This document shows positions 57,301 to 64,000 of a stretch of 64,000 nt of DNA, piece after piece. Position numbers and translations under genes: made by a program. The stretch comes from Henckelia pumila. Lineage: Eukaryota > Streptophyta > Magnoliopsida > Lamiales > Gesneriaceae. The notes under the pieces were generated by a model that saw only the letters and a list, made by a program, of their open reading frames with translations, ran no database searches and had not been told where the DNA came from. The DNA lies in NCBI RefSeq assembly GCF_033568475.1, contig NC_133121.1, forward strand, positions 129,302,375 to 129,366,374, given 5' to 3'. Every line of letters begins with the position of its first letter. Position 1 is the first letter of the stretch.

Positions 57301-59276
57301 TTATGGAATCATTCTGTATTGTTTGCGTCAATAAGTTTGTTTTGTTGGAGAACAGAAACATGTGGATTACTGAGATAAAACAGACAATTATCGATGATTG
57401 TTTAAATAATTTACTAAGACATAAAATTGGCGAATTTTATTTTATGAATCTCACTCCCACTATTTTAACGATTTCACCACCCTCTAGTGAAAACGGGAAA
57501 CTTTTTCCTTAGTGAGAACATGGAGTCCAATTGACAAACTTATGGTCCCGAATAATATCAACCAACCATAATTCTCAAAAGGTAGAGCCCAATTGCTTCC
57601 AAAGCAACCCCCATGTGTTTACCTCATGTCCAATAAGGGCCCAATAATATGACGCCGTTTAAAGTGACATGTCAAGATGACCCATCAATATTAAGTTGTG
57701 ATGGACGGTCGTCATGTGGATCCCCCAATAATATGAGCCGATCCCATGGGAGTTCCACCCAACTTACAACATTTGTCGATCCAATGTACAACTTTCCGAC
57801 GGACAGGCCCCCCCAATAATATGAGCCGGACCGTATCCGCGGGTAGCATCACATACATTGACCGTTGATGGAAGGTAGGAACATTTAAACAATATTTAAA
57901 TTTCCTTTATTTATCTTGATATAAATTTTAAATCATATTTAAAATGAGGGATTTTTAATTATAAAAATATTTGTCTCATCATATTTAATTTATTGCATGC
58001 ATTGCCGGATTCACGCAATTTATGTCTAAACATGCATACAATCATAATATCACATATTATATAGGATGATCGATTCCATTTCTAATTGACCCGTGGTTGC
58101 CAATCACGGGTCTTAGTCCAATCCTAGGTAATATGCAGTATGCAAATGCAATCCTATTACATATGCTTCCAATTTACATTTCTTCAGTCTTCATTGTCTG
58201 CTGGGCCCACCATCTTCAAATCTTGATCTCCCACTAAATCTAATGTATTTACAATAAATAACAATGACAAGTAGGGGATACATTTTTAGGGGGTGGGAAC
58301 GGGCTATAAACCAAGCCCACTTTTATTACATATGACATTCATATCGGGCCATAAACCAGGCCCATTAATAAAACCAACAACAATAAAGACAAAATGTAAA
58401 TTCCTAACATACACCTACAAAATTGGTCATGGCAATCGATCATCCTTATCCAATAACATTTAATTCAAAATTAATTTATTGGATAACATGCTGTGGCATT
58501 TCAAACTTAAACAAGATAAAATCATATTTTATATATAAAATCACATTTCACATATAAAATCATATTTTATCTCCATATCAAATAAAATCATATTTTATCT
58601 ATAAAATCCAATTTTACAAATAAAATCATATTTTACTCAATATATCATAAGATCATATCTTATCATCAATTGTACCAAAATAATTGATTTCAAAATTCAA
58701 TTTACGGATAAAATATTAAAATTTTCCAAAAATTCAAATTTATCCAAAATCAATTTTAAAATTTACGGACTCGAACAATTCGATCCGAAATCTCGTGAAC
58801 CAATCAAAAACAATTTTTGACCGGACCAAAAATAAAATTTTAAATATTAAAATTAATAAAAATATAATTTTTCCCGCGGGCCGCCCGGGACACTCCCGGG
58901 CCGGCCCGCACCCGGGCGCGGGCCGGGGCAGCCCGGCTGCCCCCTTAGGGCAGCAACGTTTGCTGCCCTGGCGGCGCCTGGCGCCGCCGCTGGGCGGCGC
59001 CGTGCGTCGCCCTGGGCGGCGCCCTGGGCAGCGCCGAGCGCTGCCCTGCGCAGCGCCCAGCGCTGCGCTGGGCAGCGCCGTGCGCCCCCTTTGGGCGGCG
59101 CCGTGCGCCGCCCGGGGCAGCAACAATTGCTGCCCCACCGGGCAGCGATCCAATCGCTGCCCGGGTTTTGCCCCGAAAAAATTTTTTTTATTAAAAATAT
59201 TTATTTTGTTTCAAAAAACCGAGACTCAAAAATTTTGTACAATTGATTAATTCAATCGATTGATCTGAGCAACCTG
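57301..59276 (-). other. Leader of the inner copia element
   Basis: Mirror of the outer leader: ATTATT(C/G)GG-type motifs at about 57550-57830, an AT-rich ATAAAATCATATTTTAT array (58505-58660) and a GC-rich hairpin region (58872-59165). The GC-rich block differs in repeat order from the outer copy, as expected for unstable repeats. Confidence 0.7.
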
Positions 59277-59288
59277 GCTCTGATACCA
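59277..59288 (-). other. Primer binding site of the inner copia element
   Basis: TGGTATCAGAGC on the minus strand, one base from the 5' LTR. Confidence 0.9.
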
Positions 59289-59289
59289 C

Positions 59290-61153
59290 TGTTGGAAAAC
59301 TGGCGAGTTCCCAGACCAATTACGATTGATACCCGGTGCAGCGGAAGTTTAAAAATTTTCTCATGGAACGATTCCATGGTGTGGGTATCAACCATACAAC
59401 GATTGAATTATTGTGTGTGTAAAATTTAAATAACAATTAAATAAATTTTACCTCAAATCTCGCAACGAGATTAATGGACACCAACAGAACAATTCTGCTC
59501 TTGTTGTCTCTCCCTGGAACCGATGAACGCCTTCAATCAGGTCCACGAACAGAGGTTTAATCCCTCTGATAGATTGCACTAGAAAATCTATCAGAAGTTT
59601 TCTGCGAAGAGAATACACGAATCTGATTCGCTATTCCTTACTGCGATTCAAAATCACAGACCGGAATTTCTCGGGCAGAGGGGGAGGGTTCGGCCGATTT
59701 GTTGAGAGAGAGGCTAGGGTTCGATTTTTGCTCTGTCTCAAAAATTATGACCTGTTGTGTGTAATTTCTGTACTGAAATAACTTATTTATAATGCAGGCC
59801 ACTAACACCTTAGGGCCCATTAGTCATAAGCTGGGGCCCGACAATCAAAGCCCACTCGTTCAGAAATTAATATAAAATTCATCGTGACTCCGATTGATGA
59901 AACGATTTCACCAATGTGCACAGAAACCATTTCTGCACGTTTTAAAGTCAAAATAAATTTTCCTGAATCCGAATTCAGTGGTTTCCAAAAATGTCCATCC
60001 CTATGTCATTTTAGGAAATCCTACTCCCTTACTCTTATTTAAGAAGTCCAACTCCTTAGTTCATTAAATTTAACTCTTTAAATTTAACTATCTCAACGGG
60101 GATTAAAACTCCATTACACTGTGTGACCCTCAATGGTTCAGGGATACAGCTAGCCGTGGGCTCACAACTCCTTGTGACTCGGAACAACACTTTCCGACTT
60201 GCCCAACGAATCATGGTAAAGCGCCTAGCAACATCGCCCCATGATTCCCTAGGTATCACTGATAGTGCCTACAAGAACCAGTAGATTTTGGTTAACGTAC
60301 AGTACGGTCCCTTCATCCATATATCCCGATCGAATCAACAACCATTGGTATATCGAGAGTCGCTCAAGATTCGATAACTATGCAATACATCTTGAAGATC
60401 AAATTAGTGACATCGCATGTGCTACTAAGAAACCATTTCTTAAATCACATCAAGTACTCTGGCCAGAGATTTGTCACACTAATATCTCCTCAGATCGCAT
60501 AGGATATCCACACTCGCAAGTATGTGGTGAATCCTTGACAACAATGCATTGACTCCTATATGTGTCGTAACTGTACCCAATCTCGACACCTGATGACCCC
60601 CTCAGAGTCGGTAAACGAGTCAAAGCACAGTACTAGCATATAGAGTCTCCATGATGTTTCAAGTCGTAAGGACTAATGGTGTACAACCAAAACCGCGGAC
60701 TTTATCCACTCGATAAGTGATAACCACTTGGAAAGTCCGGATAGGGTAGTTCGACTATTCATCCTATGAATATCCATTTGCATGCTTCGAACATCTCCAT
60801 GTTCCCTACCAATGAAACGTGGTACTCCGCATCGCAAATGCTAGTCTCAAACTCGAGCGATCCTTATCCTTATTATCGGACGGCTCAATCGACTAGGAAC
60901 GGTTTTAGAATATACAGTGACTATAAGATGTATTTCATGATAGACATCTCCATGTTCTACCACATCTTACATACACTATAGTATATTCAAGGTCTTTATC
61001 AAAACAACAATAGTATATCACAATATAACAATATGAAGTAATATAAAGTCATTGCCATAAAAGTGTAAATAATATTAAACAAAAGATTGTTTATACAAAG
61101 AGTCAACAAAGCCCATAGCCACACAGTTGGCTCACTGGGCACCCACTCTTACA
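59290..61153 (-). repeat. 5' LTR of the inner copia element
   Basis: Same length as 52094-53957, with one base difference noticed. It ends CACTCTTACA and is followed by the ATATG duplication. Confidence 0.92.
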
Positions 61154-61158
61154 ATATG

Positions 61159-62780
61159 GTCTTCTTCTTGAAGGGGATCAAGATGAACCCGACATTGGAT
61201 GTGATCCAAGAAACTTCAAGGAAGCAATTTCTGATGCGGATTCGAATTTATGGCTTGAAGCTATGCAGTCAGAATTGGATTCGATGCATACTAACCAAGT
61301 CTGGTCTTTAGTGGATCCTCCCGATGGAATTGTTCCAATAGGGTGTAAATGGATCTACAAAAGAAAGCTTGGGCCTGATGGTAAGATATTGACTTACAAG
61401 GCGCGATTGGTGGCGAAAGGTTATACTCAAAGGCAAGGAGTTGACTATGATGAAACCTTTTCACCAGTCGCAATGTTCAAGTCCATAAGAATCCTAATTG
61501 CCATAGCTGCATGGTATGACTATGAGATATGGCAGATGGATGTGAAGACTGCTTTTCTTAATGGAGACATTAAGGAAGAAATCTATATGAAGCAGCCTGA
61601 GGGGTACACATCCATGGGAAGCGAGCATAAGGTATGCAAGCTTCAGAGATCAATTTATGGTCTAAAACAAGCATCAAGAAGTTGGAACCAGAAATTTGAT
61701 GAAACAATTAAAGATTTTGGTTTCATCAAGAACCCGGAGGAACCTTGCGTGTACAAGAAAGTAGTTAAGGATGCGGTGACATTCTTAGTACTTTATGTTG
61801 ATGACATCCTACTCATTGGGAATGATGTAGGGATGTTGCAGTCAACAAAGATATGGTTATCAGGTAGATTTTCGATGAAGGATTTGGGTGAGGCATCCTA
61901 CATTCTTGGGATACAGATCTATAGGGATAGATCTAAGAGAATGATAGGACTCACTCAATCAACCTACATCGATACCATATTGAAACGGTTTTCAATGGAT
62001 GGGTCCAAGAGAGGACATCTACCCATGTGTCATGGAGTTTCTCTATCCAAGTCTATGTGTCCCAAGACTGATGCAGAGATAGAGAATATGACACATGTAC
62101 CATATGCGTCAGCTATAGGTAGTATCATGTATGGGATGATATCTACCAGACCGGATGTAGCATTTGCTCTGAGTGTCACGAGCAGATATCAGTCTAATCC
62201 TGGTCAGATGCATTGGAAAGCCGTGAAGGACATTCTTAAGTACTTGCGAAGGACTAAGAATATGTTCATGGTTTATGGAGGACGAGAACTCAAACTGGAA
62301 GGCTATACCGACTCTAGCTTCCAAAGTGATGTGGATGACTCGAAGTCAACCTCTGGATTTGTGTTCATGCTCAATGGCGGTGCTGTCTCTTGGAAGAGTT
62401 CCAAGCAGGACACCACAGCGGATTCCACCACTGAGGCTGAATACATTGCAGCATCAGCTGCTGCTAAAGAGGCCGTTTGGATGAGGAATTTCGTCCAAGA
62501 GTTGGGCGTCATTCCTGAATTTGTTGGTCCAGTCCCGGTGTACTGCGACAACACGGGTGCCGTTGCTCAAGCAAAGGAACCAAGGTCTCATCAAAGATCC
62601 AAACACGTACTGAGGAAATACCACATAATCCGGGAGATTGTGGAAAGAGGAGACATCAGTGTCGAACGAGTGGCCTCTGCAGACAATATCGCTGATCCAC
62701 TTACTAAGCCTTTGCCAGGACCATTGTTTGACAAACATCGCGAAGCAATGGGTCTACGTAGTATGACTAGTTGGCTATAG
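61159..62780 (+). CDS. copia gag-pol polyprotein, C-terminal part (RT, RNase H) of the outer element
   Basis: It continues the frame of 49801-52093 once the inner element is ignored. RT carries QMDVKTAFLNGD and YVDD (near 61797), RNase H carries GYTDSSF and TEAEYIA, and the frame ends at TAG 62778-62780. No stop or frameshift is visible over the 540 codons. An internal ATG at 61263 could start a shorter frame but has no known role. As it now stands the polyprotein is cut by 9 kb of inserted DNA. Confidence 0.9.
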
Positions 62781-62794
62781 GGCAAGTGGGAGAT
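62781..62794 (+). other. Polypurine tract of the outer copia element
   Basis: GGCAAGTGGGAGAT directly before the 3' LTR, identical to the inner copy. It serves as the plus-strand primer in copia replication. Confidence 0.8.
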
Positions 62795-64000
62795 TGTAAG
62801 AGTGGGTGCCCAGTGAGCCAACTGTGTGGCTATGGGCTTTGTTGACTCTTTGTATAAACAATCTTTTGTTTAATATTATTTACACTTTTATGGCAATGAC
62901 TTTATATTACTTCATATTGTTATATTGTGATATACTATTGTTGTTTTGATAAAGACCTTGAATATACTATAGTGTATGTAAGATGTGGTAGAACATGGAG
63001 ATGTCTATCATGAAATACATCTTATAGTCACTGTATATTCTAAAACCGTTCCTAGTCGATTGAGCCGTCCGATAATAAGGATAAGGATCGCTCGAGTTTG
63101 AGACTAGCATTTGCGATGCGGAGTACCACGTTTCATTGGTAGGAAACATGGAGATGTTCGAAGCATGCAAATGGATATTCATAGGATGAATAGTCGAACT
63201 ACCCTATCCGGACTTTCCAAGTGGTTATCACTTATCGAGTGGATAAAGTCCGCGGTTTTGGTTGTACACCATTAGTCCTTACGACTTGAAACATCATGGA
63301 GACTCTATATGCTAGTACTGTGCTTTGACTCGTTTACCGACTCTGAGGGGGTCATCAGGTGTCGAGATTGGGTACAGTTACGACACATATAGGAGTCAAT
63401 GCATTGTTGTCAAGGATTCACCACATACTTGCGAGTGTGGATATCCTATGCGATCTGAGGAGATATTAGTGTGACAAATCTCTGGCCAGAGTACTTGATG
63501 TGATTTAAGAAATGGTTTCTTAGTAGCACATGCGATGTCACTAATTTGATCTTCAAGATGTATTGCATAGTTATCGAATCTTGAGCGACTCTCGATATAC
63601 CAATGGTTGTTGATTCGATCGGGATATATGGATGAAGGGACCGTACTGTACGTTAACCAAAATCTACTGGTTCTTGTAGGCACTATCAGTGATACCTAGG
63701 GAATCATGGGGCGATGTTGCTAGGCGCTTTACCATGATTCGTTGGGCAAGTCGGAAAGTGTTGTTCCGAGTCACAAGGAGTTGTGAGCCCACGGCTAGCT
63801 GTATCCCTGAACCATTGAGGGTCACACAGTGTAATGGAGTTTTAATCCCCGTTGAGATAGTTAAATTTAAAGAGTTAAATTTAATGAACTAAGGAGTTGG
63901 ACTTCTTAAATAAGAGTAAGGGAGTAGGATTTCCTAAAATGACATAGGGATGGACATTTTTGGAAACCACTGAATTCGGATTCAGGAAAATTTATTTTGA
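62795..64000 (+). repeat. 3' LTR of the outer copia element (cut by the window)
   Basis: Starts TGTAAGAGTGGG. The first 1206 bp are present and match the 5' LTR except for two positions noticed. About 655 bp should lie beyond the window. Confidence 0.92.

Larger units (their letters stand above)
52094..61153 (-). mobile_element. Inner Ty1/copia element of the same family, opposite orientation
   Basis: The LTRs at 52094-53957 and 59290-61153 are both 1864 bp, and I found one difference between them (52649/59845). A perfect 5-bp target duplication ATATG lies at 52089-52093 and 61154-61158. RT and RNase H are intact, but integrase is frameshifted, gag has a deletion of about 500 bp and there are extra stops. 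This copy therefore could not have made its own gag and was presumably mobilised by proteins of a relative. Confidence 0.93.
46031..64000 (+). mobile_element. Outer Ty1/copia retrotransposon, young, right end beyond the window
   Basis: It has a 5' LTR (46031-47891), initiator-Met tRNA PBS, long leader, gag-pol, purine tract and the start of the 3' LTR (62795 onward). The visible 1206 bp of the 3' LTR differs from the 5' LTR at two positions that I found (46380/63144 and 46937/63701), so insertion was recent. Gag-pol is interrupted only by the inner element (52094-61153). It sits in a gypsy LTR; the likely target repeat starts at 46026. Confidence 0.92.

Noticed and set aside
1-64000. A coordinated novel protein system (operon-like cluster)
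   Set aside because: The three real genes are unrelated, separately transcribed plant genes, and everything else with coding capacity is transposon-derived.

Overview
This window looks like nuclear DNA of a flowering plant, very probably a eudicot. Its genes have introns with GT..AG junctions, the intergenic DNA is AT-rich with (TA)n and (TTA)n microsatellites, the three recognisable genes belong to plant families (MCTP, CAP10/GT90, remorin), and more than half of the sequence is LTR retrotransposon. The species cannot be fixed from the sequence.

Gene-rich left end (1-17.5 kb). A minus-strand MCTP gene (multiple C2 domains plus a C-terminal membrane region) runs off the left edge. Next is a complete four-exon minus-strand GT90/CAP10 glycosyltransferase gene (8484-5103) with two MITEs in its introns. 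A decayed Ty1/copia element follows (about 10.5-14.2 kb, minus strand), then a complete five-exon plus-strand remorin gene (16296-17410). Small non-autonomous DNA transposons (Stowaway, PIF/Harbinger, MULE, hAT types and a long foldback) lie between and inside these genes.

Middle (17.5-37.6 kb). A truncated LINE abuts a broken minus-strand Ty3/gypsy element (G1: gag-protease plus a complete 5' LTR at 20041-21012). G1 is inserted, with a GATGG target duplication, into the gag of a plus-strand gypsy element (G2) whose decayed pol follows to 23.4 kb. After that come MITEs, a SINE-like tRNA-derived sequence, a CACTA terminus, a Helitron-like end and two gene-like areas. One of these is a large imperfect inverted repeat (32.7-35.9 kb) around a spacer of about 450 bp; I do not recognise a product there.

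Right end (37.6-64 kb). This is a deep transposon nest. The 5' LTR of a plus-strand G2-type element (37602-43789) is split by a non-autonomous LTR element without visible pol (38287-43474). Its gag (44345-45139) is interrupted, after GATGG, by a G1-type LTR (45140). That LTR is interrupted at 46030 by a very young Ty1/copia element (outer, plus strand, 46031 to beyond 64000). The outer element's pol is interrupted by a second, opposite-orientation copy of the same family (inner, 52094-61153) flanked by a perfect ATATG duplication.

The two most informative observations are these. First, the same GATGG junction occurs in two places, as if the two halves of one nested insertion lay about 20 kb apart in swapped order. 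Second, two nearly identical copia elements form a large palindrome. I found no CRISPR, operon or prokaryotic-type system and no convincing novel protein system; the novelty is in transposon architecture.
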